From Microcystis panniformis FACHB-1757 (GTDB taxonomy: Bacteria; Cyanobacteriota; Cyanobacteriia; Cyanobacteriales; Microcystaceae), in the NCBI RefSeq assembly GCF_001264245.1, contig NZ_CP011339.1, positions 2,666,001 through 2,730,000 of the forward strand: a stretch of DNA of 64,000 bases. The letters run 5' to 3'. Shown one piece after another: positions 17,622-26,327 of this stretch (positions are counted from its first letter, which is position 1; the number at the start of each line of letters is the position of its first letter). The translations under genes and the position numbers were made by a program. The notes beneath the pieces are model-generated. The model was not told the DNA's origin, made no database searches, and saw only the letters and a list, made by a program, of their open reading frames with translations.

Positions 17622-17805
17622 AAAGCTCGTTTATCAGTTAATCTGCTGGTTTCTAGTCTAACAGCTATCAGTTTTTTCCGTCTGGGGGTGCGTTAGCGCG
17701 GCCCAACCCTGCTAAATTTTTCTCCTTCATATCTCTTAATAAAAACCTTGATTCGATCGCTGATCACCCGCAAGATTAAAGAAAGAGCGACTCAGGATAA
17801 AAATA

Positions 17806-18270
17806 ATGGCCACAGCGACACAATTCTTAAACATTTCTGACTTGACAAAAGATGATTATTGTGTATTCGGTTTAGCGATTTGTTTTCTCAAACAGGAGGG
17901 AGAATTAGAAAAAGTGGCGGTGTTAGAACCGATTCCCTCGGCAGCTCTAGAGGCAATTGTCAAAGGGATTCCCACTTCCTACGAATTTGCCCGCGCCATG
18001 GCTTTGGGAGAGGTTTTTCAGGACGATAATCCTCAAATACCCAGTAATTTCCCCGATAATGCCCAATTATGCGAGAATTTTGTCGAAAGGGCGATTGCGG
18101 CCACTCGCACCTATAAAAATCAACCCCACCTGCAAGGGTTAATCCCCTTGGGCAGCCAAAAAGACGATTTAAACTTTTCCCTAGAGAAAAAACGCATCTT
18201 GAATGCTGTTCATGTGGTGCGGACGGAGGATAACGTCAAACAACATTCTCACACCCATAAGGTTTTGTAA
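17806..18270 (+). CDS. Conserved-looking hypothetical cytoplasmic protein
   Basis: 154 residues, start ATG 17806. No signal peptide or membrane segment. The sequence looks globular, with an alternating helix/strand N-terminal half (DDYCVFGLAICFLKQEGELE) and a C-terminal NAVHVVRTEDNVKQHSHTHKVL containing three histidines. I do not recognise the family. It is divergent from tldD and monocistronic, followed by repeat R. Codon use matches its neighbours, so it is likely a genuine chromosomal gene. Confidence 0.7.
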   Translation: MATATQFLNISDLTKDDYCVFGLAICFLKQEGELEKVAVLEPIPSAALEAIVKGIPTSYEFARAMALGEVFQDDNPQIPSNFPDNAQLCENFVERAIAATRTYKNQPHLQGLIPLGSQKDDLNFSLEKKRILNAVHVVRTEDNVKQHSHTHKVL

Positions 18271-18388
18271 TCAAGGTTAGTTCGGATTAGGGAAATTTGG
18301 CAGTTTTCCCTGATTCCGGACTCAGGTTATGGCAGTTATCTTAAGGGTGAGGTGTAAAGTTGTGATTTTGAGGAGTTGATGCCCAATT

Positions 18389-18479
18389 AAGTAGGGAGGC
18401 ACAATTATTTGTAGGATGGGTTAGCGGTAGCGTAACCCATGCGGGCGTTGGGTTTCATACTTCAACCCAACCTACGTTC
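18389..18479. repeat. Dispersed 90-bp repeat R, copy 2
   Basis: Same sequence and orientation as 15476-15566, with only a few base differences. Confidence 0.8.
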
Positions 18480-18526
18480 ATCTAAAAAGATTATAATTTG
18501 TTTTCTCAATTTAGGATTAGTAAACC

Positions 18527-18640
18527 ATGGCAAGTATAGAAACATTATTAGCAGAAATTATTAAGGCTGCATCTCACATTTGCAGAAATAGCGACAATCG
18601 GCAATTATTGGTGAATCTTAAATTGGTACAAGTATATTAA
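18527..18640 (+). CDS. Short ORF, possible truncated gene
   Basis: 37 codons, MASIETLLAEIIKAASHICR onwards, starting at ATG 18527. The N-terminus looks protein-like, but the frame stops just before a putative mobile-element end at about 18655. It may be the 5' remnant of a longer gene cut by that insertion. No family is recognised. Confidence 0.25.
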   Translation: MASIETLLAEIIKAASHICRNSDNRQLLVNLKLVQVY

Positions 18641-18654
18641 CAACTGCGTGTAAG

Positions 18655-18805
18655 CATCTCACCGAAAAGCAAATGCGCTCCGGGGTTTGGGGGGTAGAAC
18701 CCCCCAAAAGCTTGGATTGAGTCATAAAATCGAAAGTAACGCCCAATTTTCAAAGAGAGGTTCCCTTTAAAAACCCCAACTTAGTAGATTTATAAAAATG
18801 AGATG
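18655..18805. mobile_element. Possible small element with GCATCTCA ends
   Basis: GCATCTCACC near 18655 and, inverted, GGGTGCATCTCA at about 18805 face each other over about 150 bp without coding capacity. The ends resemble those of the insertion at 30515-30696. The match is short and no target duplication is evident. Confidence 0.3.
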
Positions 18806-18815
18806 CACCCAATTA

Positions 18816-20114
18816 TTAAGGCAATGCTACACATAAATTTTTGCTGACTGAATAAATATCTTCAAACAAATAATCCCATTGATGTTCTAGGTGTCTAGCA
18901 ATGTGGTAAGCAAGCAAGGGTGGGACAGCATTACCAATTAGTTTGTAACCATCCGTAGCCGAAAGTGAATATTTTTCATCTCCCTTGTTTTGTGGACGCA
19001 CAAATTGAAAATCATCGGGAAAAGTCTGTATTCTCGCACATTCCCGCACAGTTAAACGTCTCATTTTTAACCCTGCTTCTAACTCATTAACTATCTTTCC
19101 CCCTAATTCTAAAGATAATCTCCTAAATTCAATATTACCGTGATGTTCCGAGCGAATAGTCGGACTTAAACCCTGTAAATTAACCTCGATTTGTCCCTGA
19201 GTTTTACCATAATGTTTAGCTTTTGAATAGCTTTTTTGTGAGAGGTCAAATAACTCATCTTCTGGTTCTTCTAAACCTGATAATATCTGACCCACTGTAC
19301 TGTAAGTTTTAAGAGGATATATTGACTCAAACAGATTTAATTGATGCTTAATAACTTTATGGGTTGGATGCGGAAAAATATCATTATTTTCTAGATGTCC
19401 TATCGCTGTCGCTTTTAAATAGGTTTTATTTAAACCGATAAAGATAATTCTTTCCCTGGTTTGGGGAATTCCATAATCGGGAGCAAAGAGAAGTTTAGGG
19501 ATAACTATATATCCATCTTTACCAATGGCACTAAAATCATCTTCAATTATATCTTTAACATTAGCTAAAGAGATTAAACCTTTGACATTTTCAGCAATAA
19601 AAACTTTAGGTAAGGTTAATTCAATAACTCTCTTCATCCAATAATAGAGTTTCCCGCGATTATCCTGAAAACTATCTTCACTCTCGTCTAGCAGTTTCCC
19701 CGTGTGACTTTTGTGAGAATTAAACCCCTTTCTTTTTCCTGAAACACTAAAATCTTGACAGGGAAAACCTCCCGTTACTACATCGATATTACTGGGAAAC
19801 TGAAACTCGCCTTTTTCTGCTTGTTTGACTAAATCTACAATACTCCCCAAGTGAAATACATTTGTTTTACCCCTTTTTTCAAAGTAGGGAATCCAAGCAT
19901 TATGGGCAGCTTTAGTTATATCATTAGCAAAGACAGTTTCAAAAGAAGTACGCAGTAGTTTTAGCCATGGTTCCCGTCTTTCTACTATCCAATCTTGATG
20001 AATATTTTCATTAACACAGTCTTGGTGTACCCAAAAACCTCCCTCTAATCCTAAGTCCATTCCCCCGCAGCCAGAAAATAGGGATAAAACTCGCTTTTGT
20101 TGCCTATTCATCAC
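18816..20114 (-). CDS. DNA (cytosine-5)-methyltransferase
   Basis: 432 residues with the ordered motifs of C5 methyltransferases: motif I LSLFSGCGGMDLGLEGG at the N-terminus, the catalytic cysteine in VTGGFPCQDFSVSG (about residue 118), motif VI FIAENVKGLISL, motif VIII QTRERIIFIGLN, then a variable target-recognition region, and motifs IX-X RRLTVRECARIQTFPDDF and YKLIGNAVPPLLAYHIARHL. It transfers a methyl group from SAM to cytosine in a specific site that cannot be read from the sequence. No intact endonuclease gene is adjacent, so it appears solitary. Possible relics of a partner lie downstream. Confidence 0.93.
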   Translation of the reverse strand: MMNRQQKRVLSLFSGCGGMDLGLEGGFWVHQDCVNENIHQDWIVERREPWLKLLRTSFETVFANDITKAAHNAWIPYFEKRGKTNVFHLGSIVDLVKQAEKGEFQFPSNIDVVTGGFPCQDFSVSGKRKGFNSHKSHTGKLLDESEDSFQDNRGKLYYWMKRVIELTLPKVFIAENVKGLISLANVKDIIEDDFSAIGKDGYIVIPKLLFAPDYGIPQTRERIIFIGLNKTYLKATAIGHLENNDIFPHPTHKVIKHQLNLFESIYPLKTYSTVGQILSGLEEPEDELFDLSQKSYSKAKHYGKTQGQIEVNLQGLSPTIRSEHHGNIEFRRLSLELGGKIVNELEAGLKMRRLTVRECARIQTFPDDFQFVRPQNKGDEKYSLSATDGYKLIGNAVPPLLAYHIARHLEHQWDYLFEDIYSVSKNLCVALP

Positions 20115-20154
20115 TATTGATTAAATGAGTAATTTAATAATATCACACTGATAA

Positions 20155-20592
20155 TCAACTCGATCGAAAGGGATTAATTAAAGTTAGTTGATTGGATATT
20201 ATTAACCCATCCTGCATATCTTCAGAGTAAAGAAGACTAGCATCGGTTGCTAAGGCACTAGCTACAATTAAACTATCCCAAAAAGAAAAACTGTATTGAG
20301 TGCGGAGTTCAGAGGCTCTTAAAATAATATTGCGATCAAGTTGAATAACAAGACATCCATCGTAAAATTCTTGAATAATTTGTCTAATTTGAACTTCACT
20401 TATTTTAGCTTTTTTGGATAAAACAGCGCAAACTTCATTAATAATTTGCGTACTGATTAAGATATTTTCCCTGCTAGTTAAAGCGGCCGCTAGATTGCGT
20501 TTTCGCCTTTCTGCAGCATCGTTACACTCTGGGTCTATTAAAAGACGGTATAGCCAGATATTAGAATCACAAAAATAAAGAGAATTGGTCAT
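20155..20592 (-). CDS. PIN-domain toxin (VapC-like ribonuclease)
   Basis: 145 residues. The N-terminal YFCDSNIWLYRLL supplies the first catalytic aspartate; E in ISTQIINEVCAVL and D in SFSWDSLIVASAL-type context (YSFSFWDSLIVASAL) and LLYSEDMQDGL complete the acidic PIN site. Such proteins cleave RNA (tRNA or mRNA) when freed from their antitoxin. It lies 2 bases after the antitoxin stop, a typical toxin-antitoxin arrangement. The frame is intact, unlike the two broken vapC genes elsewhere in this window. Confidence 0.85.
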   Translation of the reverse strand: MTNSLYFCDSNIWLYRLLIDPECNDAAERRKRNLAAALTSRENILISTQIINEVCAVLSKKAKISEVQIRQIIQEFYDGCLVIQLDRNIILRASELRTQYSFSFWDSLIVASALATDASLLYSEDMQDGLIISNQLTLINPFRSS

Positions 20593-20594
20593 AA

Positions 20595-20816
20595 TTATAG
20601 CTGATGAATTTCTTCCCGATTTAATTTACGAATACCTTTAACAGCAACGGGATTTTGAGTTAATTGGGCAATGATTCCAGTGGTTGACACTTTTTTATTT
20701 TGTTTGATCACAATAACTTGAACTTCGCTGTCTTCCTTCAAGTCCTGTTGGTATTCTTCGGGAATTTCGATGATACCTTGTTTGATTTTGGCTTTAAATT
20801 CCACTGCATTTAACAT
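20595..20816 (-). CDS. Antitoxin of the PIN-domain pair (VapB-like)
   Basis: 73 residues. The N-terminal AVEFKAKIKQGIIEIPEEYQ resembles short beta-strand DNA-binding antitoxins of the AbrB/DUF2281 type; the C-terminal KGIRKLNREEIHQL is charged and probably wraps the toxin. Start ATG 20816. The family subtype is inferred from size, position and pattern. Confidence 0.72.
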   Translation of the reverse strand: MLNAVEFKAKIKQGIIEIPEEYQQDLKEDSEVQVIVIKQNKKVSTTGIIAQLTQNPVAVKGIRKLNREEIHQL

Positions 20817-21320
20817 ATTGTTGCTCTCGAGCGACTGTCTATTAAGATTAATTATAGCCCTCTTCTGTCAGTGGGAAGTGGTAAGTATGGCTGTACCGTT
20901 GACTGTATCTAGAGTAGTTTATTGGTTTTACATTGCTTTAGCTCAAGCTCTGTAAGACTTTTAGGCATAGCTACTATATTTATAGGGGGGAAGTTCAGAA
21001 ATAAGGCAAATTCGTAAATCAGAATATTTTCATGGGCGGCGATAATCTGCTTAACCCGAACTCAGGCAATGTTAAGATTTATTTTGCTAACTACTTTTTG
21101 GCTATTCTTTGCTGTATAATGGCGGCATTCGTATCTAATAGAATATACAAGGTTCTCTCCACTCTTGCCTGTTCCATAAGTTGTTCCCTGACATAATCTA
21201 GATGTTTCCATCTCTAGGGCTGGGTGGAGAGGCGGTAATGCGTCCTCAATTCTTTACCTTTAATCAGTCGCAAGATTAAGGTAAAGTGGCCTTGAGCCAA
21301 TTTAATTTTTTGATTGTTCC
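20817..21320. other. Intergenic region without recognisable genes
   Basis: About 500 bp. No convincing ORF, RNA or terminator is seen. A MITE follows. Confidence 0.4.
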
Positions 21321-21507
21321 GGCTCTTCGGTTTGTGTTATGCAATGGAGGGGGGTTATAAGGGATGGAACCCTTATATAGAAAGGCATTTAGCGATTTTT
21401 GTCAATTGTTTTTTATCTAGAGCGAACTAATCAATTAAGTCTCTTGCCAGATAAGGATTTAGTCGATTTATGCCCCCCTATCGAACCATAACAAGTAACG
21501 AAGAGCC
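21321..21507. mobile_element. ISL3-type MITE, copy 1 (187 bp)
   Basis: Ends GGCTCTTCGG and CGAAGAGCC, with 8-bp target duplications ATTGTTCC at 21313-21320 and 21508-21515. It matches the element at 42513-42699 in length and sequence, and its ends match the ISL3 element at 40440-41860. It lies 57 bp before the RTX gene and could affect its promoter. Confidence 0.9.
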
Positions 21508-21564
21508 ATTGTTCCCTAGCTTTCGTTCCCCTGAAATACAGTTAATTAGGACATAAGAAAGACA

Positions 21565-22812
21565 ATGAACCCGATTTTTTCCGATATATTTGACGGCAAT
21601 CTCTTAGACAATAACATAACTAACGGTACTGGCCTCGCCGATAATATCGTTCTTGATAACGGTAATGACACTTCTGACGGTGGTGCTGGTGATGATCTAA
21701 TGTATGGTAATGGGGGCAGCGATAGCCTTCTAGGTAATGCGGGCAGCGACAATATTCAAGGTGGTTCAGGTAATGACACCCTCGATGGTGGGGCTAATAA
21801 CGACACCCTTGATGGTGGGGCCGATAACGACACTTACCTCTTCGACACGGATCTGGTCTTGGGTAGCGATCGCCTAATTGATGCCTCTGGAATCGATACC
21901 CTCAACTTTGCGGCGACCACAACTAAAACCATCAACCTCAATCTCGGCAGTACCGCCGCCCAAACCGTCACCGCCGGAAATCTCACTCTCACCCTAGCTA
22001 GTGCCACTGCCTTTGAAAATGTCATTGGTGGTAGCCTCAATGACACGATTGTGGGCAATACTCTGGCTAATTCTCTCACCGGTGGGGCTGGTAATGATAG
22101 CCTTGACGGTCGGGCTGGTAACGACACCCTTGATGGTGGGGCTAATAATGACACATACCTCTTCGACACGGATCTGGTCTTGGGTAGCGATCGCCTAATT
22201 GATGCCTCTGGAATCGATACCCTCAACTTCGCGGCGACCACAACTAAAACCATCAACCTCAATCTCGGCAGTACCGCCGCCCAAACCGTCACCGCTGGAA
22301 ATCTCACTCTCACCCTAGCTAGTGCCACTGCCTTTGAAAATGTCATTGGTGGTAGCCTCAATGACACGATTGTGGGCAATACTCTGGCTAATTCTCTCAC
22401 CGGTGGGGCTGGTAATGATAGTCTATCTGGTGGAGACGGTGATGACACACTGATTGGTGGCAGCGGCACTGACACAATGACCGATGGTGCGGGTAACGAC
22501 ATTTACCGATTCTTGAGTGTATCAGATAGTCAGGTCGGTGCTGCGCGGGACGTACTTACAGATTTCACTCCTGGATTTGATAAGATTGACCTATCGGCGA
22601 TCGATGCCAATACTACTATAGCGGGTGATCAAGCTTTCACTTTTGTTGGTACTGGTGCCATTGGTATTGGCGGTCAAGTCAACTACTTTATTTCTGGTAG
22701 CAGTTTGATTGTTCAGGCAGAAATTGAGGGAGATGGTAACTTAACTGTTGATATGCAAATTCAACTCAATGGTGGATTATCTGCGATTGCGGCAACAGAC
22801 TTTATCCTCTAG
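21565..22812 (+). CDS. RTX-type calcium-binding secreted protein
   Basis: 415 residues without an N-terminal signal peptide. Repeated GGxGxDxLx-type nonapeptides (GGAGDDLMYGNGGSDSLLG, GGSGNDTLDGGANNDTLDGG) form calcium-binding beta-rolls; the C-terminal DVLTDFTPGFDKIDLSAID and the hydrophobic end match the type I secretion signal region of serralysin-like proteins. It is probably exported through an ABC/TolC channel and folds on calcium outside. Two copies of a module of about 107 residues (starting YLFDTDLVLGSDRLID) are nearly identical in DNA (321-bp offset), pointing to a recent internal duplication. No enzymatic domain is seen, so an adhesin or surface protein is likely. No secretion genes are nearby. 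Confidence 0.85.
   Translation: MNPIFSDIFDGNLLDNNITNGTGLADNIVLDNGNDTSDGGAGDDLMYGNGGSDSLLGNAGSDNIQGGSGNDTLDGGANNDTLDGGADNDTYLFDTDLVLGSDRLIDASGIDTLNFAATTTKTINLNLGSTAAQTVTAGNLTLTLASATAFENVIGGSLNDTIVGNTLANSLTGGAGNDSLDGRAGNDTLDGGANNDTYLFDTDLVLGSDRLIDASGIDTLNFAATTTKTINLNLGSTAAQTVTAGNLTLTLASATAFENVIGGSLNDTIVGNTLANSLTGGAGNDSLSGGDGDDTLIGGSGTDTMTDGAGNDIYRFLSVSDSQVGAARDVLTDFTPGFDKIDLSAIDANTTIAGDQAFTFVGTGAIGIGGQVNYFISGSSLIVQAEIEGDGNLTVDMQIQLNGGLSAIAATDFIL
21838..22435 (+). repeat. Two tandem copies of a 321-bp coding module
   Basis: From CTCTTCGACACGGATCTGG (21838 and 22159) the DNA repeats nearly base for base for over 270 bp. Confidence 0.85.
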
Positions 22813-22832
22813 TCTGTGACTAATTGCACTTT

Positions 22833-22881
22833 TTAATCTCACGTTAGAGACAGTAAAATCTACTCCTCGGCGTGAGATTAA
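22833..22881. terminator. Inverted repeat after the RTX gene
   Basis: TTAATCTCACG and CGTGAGATTAA form an 11-bp perfect stem with a loop of about 27 nt, 20 bp beyond the stop. Possible terminator or mRNA stabiliser; no strong T-tract. Confidence 0.45.
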
Positions 22882-22937
22882 TATTTAGTCGGATGAAACA
22901 TCAACACCATAATAGCCAGAAATTACTGTAATTTGAT

Positions 22938-23021
22938 GGGCGGAGTCGGACTCGAACCGACATGAGGGGCTGCCTCGCCACATTTTGAGTGTGGTGCGTC
23001 TACCAATTTCGCCATTCGCCC
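22938..23021 (-). tRNA. tRNA-Leu (anticodon CAA)
   Basis: 84 nt with the long variable arm of a class II tRNA. The anticodon loop CTCAAAA closes on a CCACA/TGTGG stem and gives CAA. The T-arm GGTTCGAGTCC is present, and the acceptor stem GGGCG/CGCCC has one A-C mismatch near its base. It overlaps the 3' end of the M48 peptidase gene on the same strand. CCA is not encoded. Confidence 0.93.
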
Positions 23022-23887
23022 TTGGCATTAGTTTTATCATTATAACCCATTTTTGGCCCTTTTAACAAATTTTGATAATCGGGGGAACTGGCCCAACGAT
23101 CGATTTCTCGCGCGCGCAGGACGGGGAGGGGATGGGTTAACTGTTGAGTTTGCAAACCCTTTAACATTTCGCCCATTTCCGAGGCGCTGACGGCATCGTA
23201 GGACTTGGCCTGATCGATAAAAGCCTCTAAATTTAATAAAGGTGCCAGACTGGGGGAACCTCCGGCTAACTTCATTAACACCGACATGACGATTTTTGGG
23301 TCTTGAACTGCCAATAAAGCCGCTCGATCGCAACTAAACTCGGCGCAGCGCACCCATGCTAACATTCTCTCCTGTAGGGATCGTGCTAACATTGTCCCCC
23401 AATTGGGCAGTAATCCCGCCGCTAGGACCATAATATTGGCTAAAGTCAGATAAACGCCGTGTTCACATTTGAGATGTCCTAATTCGTGGGCGATTACCGC
23501 TTGAATTTCTGCGGGAGTCAGCATTTCAATTAGGGAAGTGTGCATCACCATAAACGGTTTTTTGCCGCGCATGGCGAAGGTATAGGCGTTAGGAACGGGG
23601 TTTTGTTGAATGTATAATTGAGGTGGTTCTAAGTCGAGAATTCGGCAAGCTTCTAGGAGGAGATTATGCAGGTCGGGTAATTGTTTTTCCCCCACCAAAA
23701 CACTAGCAGCAATATTATTTAAGTAAAAGAATTCCTCAGCGACGGAACCTAACAAACTTCTCACGGCTATATCTAACCCAGGCAACTGTTTAAGGGAGTT
23801 AGTGGCCTCTAGGTCGATGGGATGCCGAAAATCATTGGCTTTTAAGCCGAGTAATAACTGTTTTGATAATTCCATATTCTTATTCAT
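23000..23887 (-). CDS. M48-family zinc metallopeptidase (HtpX/Ste24-like)
   Basis: 295 residues from ATG 23887 (283 from ATG 23875). The zinc motif HELGH lies in IQAVIAHELGHLKCEHGVYL, with the third ligand glutamate expected in CAEFSCDRAALLA, the usual M48 arrangement. A hydrophobic stretch (VYLTLANIMVLAAGLLPNWG) follows the zinc helix, so it is probably membrane-associated and acts in protein quality control. Its last six codons (GEWRNW) and stop lie inside the tRNA-Leu gene, so one transcript could contain both. It overlaps or abuts the TPR gene stop, implying an operon. Confidence 0.88.
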   Translation of the reverse strand: MNKNMELSKQLLLGLKANDFRHPIDLEATNSLKQLPGLDIAVRSLLGSVAEEFFYLNNIAASVLVGEKQLPDLHNLLLEACRILDLEPPQLYIQQNPVPNAYTFAMRGKKPFMVMHTSLIEMLTPAEIQAVIAHELGHLKCEHGVYLTLANIMVLAAGLLPNWGTMLARSLQERMLAWVRCAEFSCDRAALLAVQDPKIVMSVLMKLAGGSPSLAPLLNLEAFIDQAKSYDAVSASEMGEMLKGLQTQQLTHPLPVLRAREIDRWASSPDYQNLLKGPKMGYNDKTNAKGEWRNW

Positions 23888-24299
23888 TTAACCAAGCTTT
23901 GACGCGTTCTAAACTTTTCCAATCGGGTTTTCTAGCCAAACCATCAGCGATATTTTCATCCACTTCTTGGCGAACTTCTTTGTTTAAACTAACTAATTGT
24001 TGCACCAGTTCGATATGTTCTCTAACTCCGGCGGTTTTGGTTTCTAACATAGCTAAAACCAAATTGATCCGGTTTTGGGGGGAAACTTTATCGAGTTTAA
24101 CGGCTTTTTGGGCGGCTTTTAGGGCTAATTCCGGTTTATCGGTGAGCATATATAACCAAGCTAAACAGGACCAAACGGCGGCATTTTTCGGACTGCGATC
24201 GCTTAATTGTTTAAATTCCGGCAATAAACTGGCGGCGCTTTCTCCCTGTTGGTAGCGTTCTAAACCTTGTTCGAGGGTAAAATTGGCGGTTTCTGTCAT
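23880..24299 (-). CDS. Small TPR protein
   Basis: 139 residues, helical. Two to three tetratricopeptide-like repeats: LEQGLERYQQGESAASLLPEF, NAAVWSCLAWLYMLTDKPEL and NRINLVLAMLETKTAGV. No signal peptide. Its stop overlaps the start region of the M48 peptidase gene, so the two are almost certainly co-transcribed. It may be an adaptor for the peptidase (inference from position). Confidence 0.75.
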   Translation of the reverse strand: MTETANFTLEQGLERYQQGESAASLLPEFKQLSDRSPKNAAVWSCLAWLYMLTDKPELALKAAQKAVKLDKVSPQNRINLVLAMLETKTAGVREHIELVQQLVSLNKEVRQEVDENIADGLARKPDWKSLERVKAWLNE

Positions 24300-24418
24300 T
24301 TTCAGCTGCGGGGTTAATCAAGGAGCAAATTTAACGGTTATCGGCGTATTACACAAAGCTAGTACAAATCACCTTCATCTAGTATTTTAGCAAAATTTGT
24401 CCCCTTGTCAGCAAAATT

Positions 24419-25156
24419 TTAAAAGACGATGCCCCGTTCTCGCCAGATCATCAATAGGCCACTCATTGAAACGAATAACATCACTGCTTGTTTAAATTGC
24501 TGGGGACTCATTCTTTCTAAAACTTTTTGTCCTAACCAATTGCCCGGCCAGGCCGCTAATCCTAACAATAAACCGTAACCGAGAAAAGGCAGATGTAAAA
24601 CTCCAAAGGCTGCGTAGGCGATTAATTTCGCCACATGAACTACGACCATGTGAACGGATTTCGTTGCCACCATTGGTTCTTTAACTAGCCCATAGTTAAT
24701 ATAAAACAGGTTCATCATCGGGCCGGTACTACCGACTAATCCTGACAAGAAAGCGTAGATAAATCCCGAGGGCATAAAATACCAAGTTTTAATCTCAAAA
24801 AAAGGATTTTCTTGTTGGGGAAATAATTGTTTAAGCGAGGATAAAACCAGAAAGATTCCCAAAACTAGCGGCAACCATTTGAATTGTAAATGGGCAAAGA
24901 CAAAAGCACCGAGGGTAGATCCCATAATTGCCCCAGGTAAATACCACACCGTCGAGGGCCAGTCAATGGCGCGCCAATACATTCCCATGCGTTGGACGTT
25001 ACCGATTAGCATCCCCGTGGTCAAAACCGGAGGAATGACGGCAGCATCGAGAAACCAACCTAAAACGGGGAGTAGAATCAGGGGACTACCCCCACCAGCC
25101 AGGGTGCTAAAAAACCAAGCTAGACTACCTGCCAACATCAAGGTAACAATGATCAT
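24419..25156 (-). CDS. TauE/SafE-family permease
   Basis: 245 residues with about seven to eight membrane helices. The N-terminal AGSLAWFFSTLAGGGSPLILLPVLGWF and the repeated GxxxG-rich second half (SGLVGSTGPMMNLFYINYGL) are typical of the TauE/SafE (DUF81) family, which exports sulfite, sulfoacetate or similar small anions. The substrate cannot be told. The reading frame is complete; it lies 31 bp downstream of the Anbu gene and could be co-transcribed with it. Confidence 0.85.
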   Translation of the reverse strand: MIIVTLMLAGSLAWFFSTLAGGGSPLILLPVLGWFLDAAVIPPVLTTGMLIGNVQRMGMYWRAIDWPSTVWYLPGAIMGSTLGAFVFAHLQFKWLPLVLGIFLVLSSLKQLFPQQENPFFEIKTWYFMPSGFIYAFLSGLVGSTGPMMNLFYINYGLVKEPMVATKSVHMVVVHVAKLIAYAAFGVLHLPFLGYGLLLGLAAWPGNWLGQKVLERMSPQQFKQAVMLFVSMSGLLMIWRERGIVF

Positions 25157-25187
25157 CGAGTTGTAAAGTTAATTCACAAAGAGTTAC

Positions 25188-25955
25188 TTAATCTATTATG
25201 ATATCTTCTTTGGGATCTTCATCGGTATAATGCCATTCCACATTGGGCATAGCCTCGAAAGCTTGCCGGACGTAATCTTCCCAGAGTTTCCGCATTTTAG
25301 CTAGGTAGGGATCTCCCAAACGCAATTGTAACTTATGACGTAGGCTTAGGCTATTAGCTTCATACATACTCAAATAGATAGGTGGACCGACGGAAATATT
25401 CGATTTCATGGTCGAATCGATCGAAAGTAAGGCACATTTGGCCATTTCCTCTAGGGGTGTATCATAGGTAATGGTGCGATCAAGAATCGGTTTACCGTAT
25501 TTAGTTTCACCTATCTGTAAAAAGGGCGTTTCTTTGGTGGCTTGAATATGATTTCCCTGGGGATAAATCAGGAATAATTGCGGTTCTTCTCCTTTAATTT
25601 GTCCCCCAAGAATAAAGTTACATTGAAAATCAATATTATCTTTTTCTAGCCAAGTCCTTTCCCTAGCTTGTACTTGACGACTTTTATCACCGATATAGTG
25701 GGCTATATCGTAGAGATGATTCAGAGAATGAAGACTTTTATCCTCTTGATTGTGCAGATCTCTTTTTAGTTCGTGAATCACTCCTTGGCTAATCGATAAA
25801 TTCCCCGATGTGCAGACCATAATTACCCTTTCTCCCGACACCGAAAAGTCAAATAATTTCCGATAGGCCGAGATATAATCGACTCCCGCATTCGTGCGAG
25901 AATCTGCCCCCATAACAATGCCAAAACGATTGATAATTCCTAAACAGTAAGTCAT
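25188..25955 (-). CDS. Anbu-type proteasome-like peptidase
   Basis: 255 residues. MTYCLGIINRFGIVMGADSRTNAGVDYISAYRKL closely follows the pattern of Anbu, the bacterial HslV/20S-like Ntn-hydrolase in which a threonine next to the initiator becomes the nucleophile. The core SGNLSISQGVIHEL and ALLSIDSTMKSNISVGPPIYL match the family. Anbu forms open helical or ring assemblies of unclear role in proteolysis. The usual companions (alpha-E protein, circularly permuted ATP-grasp, transglutaminase) are not adjacent. The start codon is preceded by repeat DNA with no Shine-Dalgarno site. Confidence 0.85.
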   Translation of the reverse strand: MTYCLGIINRFGIVMGADSRTNAGVDYISAYRKLFDFSVSGERVIMVCTSGNLSISQGVIHELKRDLHNQEDKSLHSLNHLYDIAHYIGDKSRQVQARERTWLEKDNIDFQCNFILGGQIKGEEPQLFLIYPQGNHIQATKETPFLQIGETKYGKPILDRTITYDTPLEEMAKCALLSIDSTMKSNISVGPPIYLSMYEANSLSLRHKLQLRLGDPYLAKMRKLWEDYVRQAFEAMPNVEWHYTDEDPKEDIIID

Positions 25956-26327
25956 TTTCAGTAATCAGTGAACAGTAATCAGTAATCAGTGAGCAGTAAT
26001 CAGTGAGCAGTAATCAGTGAACAGTAAACAGTAATTAGTGAAGATTGATCGGTGAATAATATCATTTAAAGCTTAAAACTTAAAAATTTAATCTGATAAC
26101 TAATCACTGATAACTGCTCGGTGAATAATATCATTTAAAACCTAAAACTTATCACTTTAATCTGATAACTGATAACTGATAACTGATAACTGATAACTGA
26201 TCACTGATAACTGATAACTGATCACTGATCACTGATAACTGATAACTGATAACTGATAACTGATCACTGATCACTGATAACTGATAACTGATAACTGATA
26301 ACTGATAACTGATAACTGATAACTGAA
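25956..26327. repeat. Heptanucleotide repeat region filling the fabG-Anbu gap
   Basis: The left part has degenerate CAGTAATCAGTGA units, the right part (about 26158-26325) nearly perfect TGATAAC units with occasional TGATCAC variants. The repeats run from the Anbu start codon to the fabG stop without unique spacers, so this is not a CRISPR array. Confidence 0.9.

Noticed and set aside
25956..26327. Possible CRISPR array
   Set aside because: Units are 7 bp, contiguous and without unique spacers; no cas genes are in the window.
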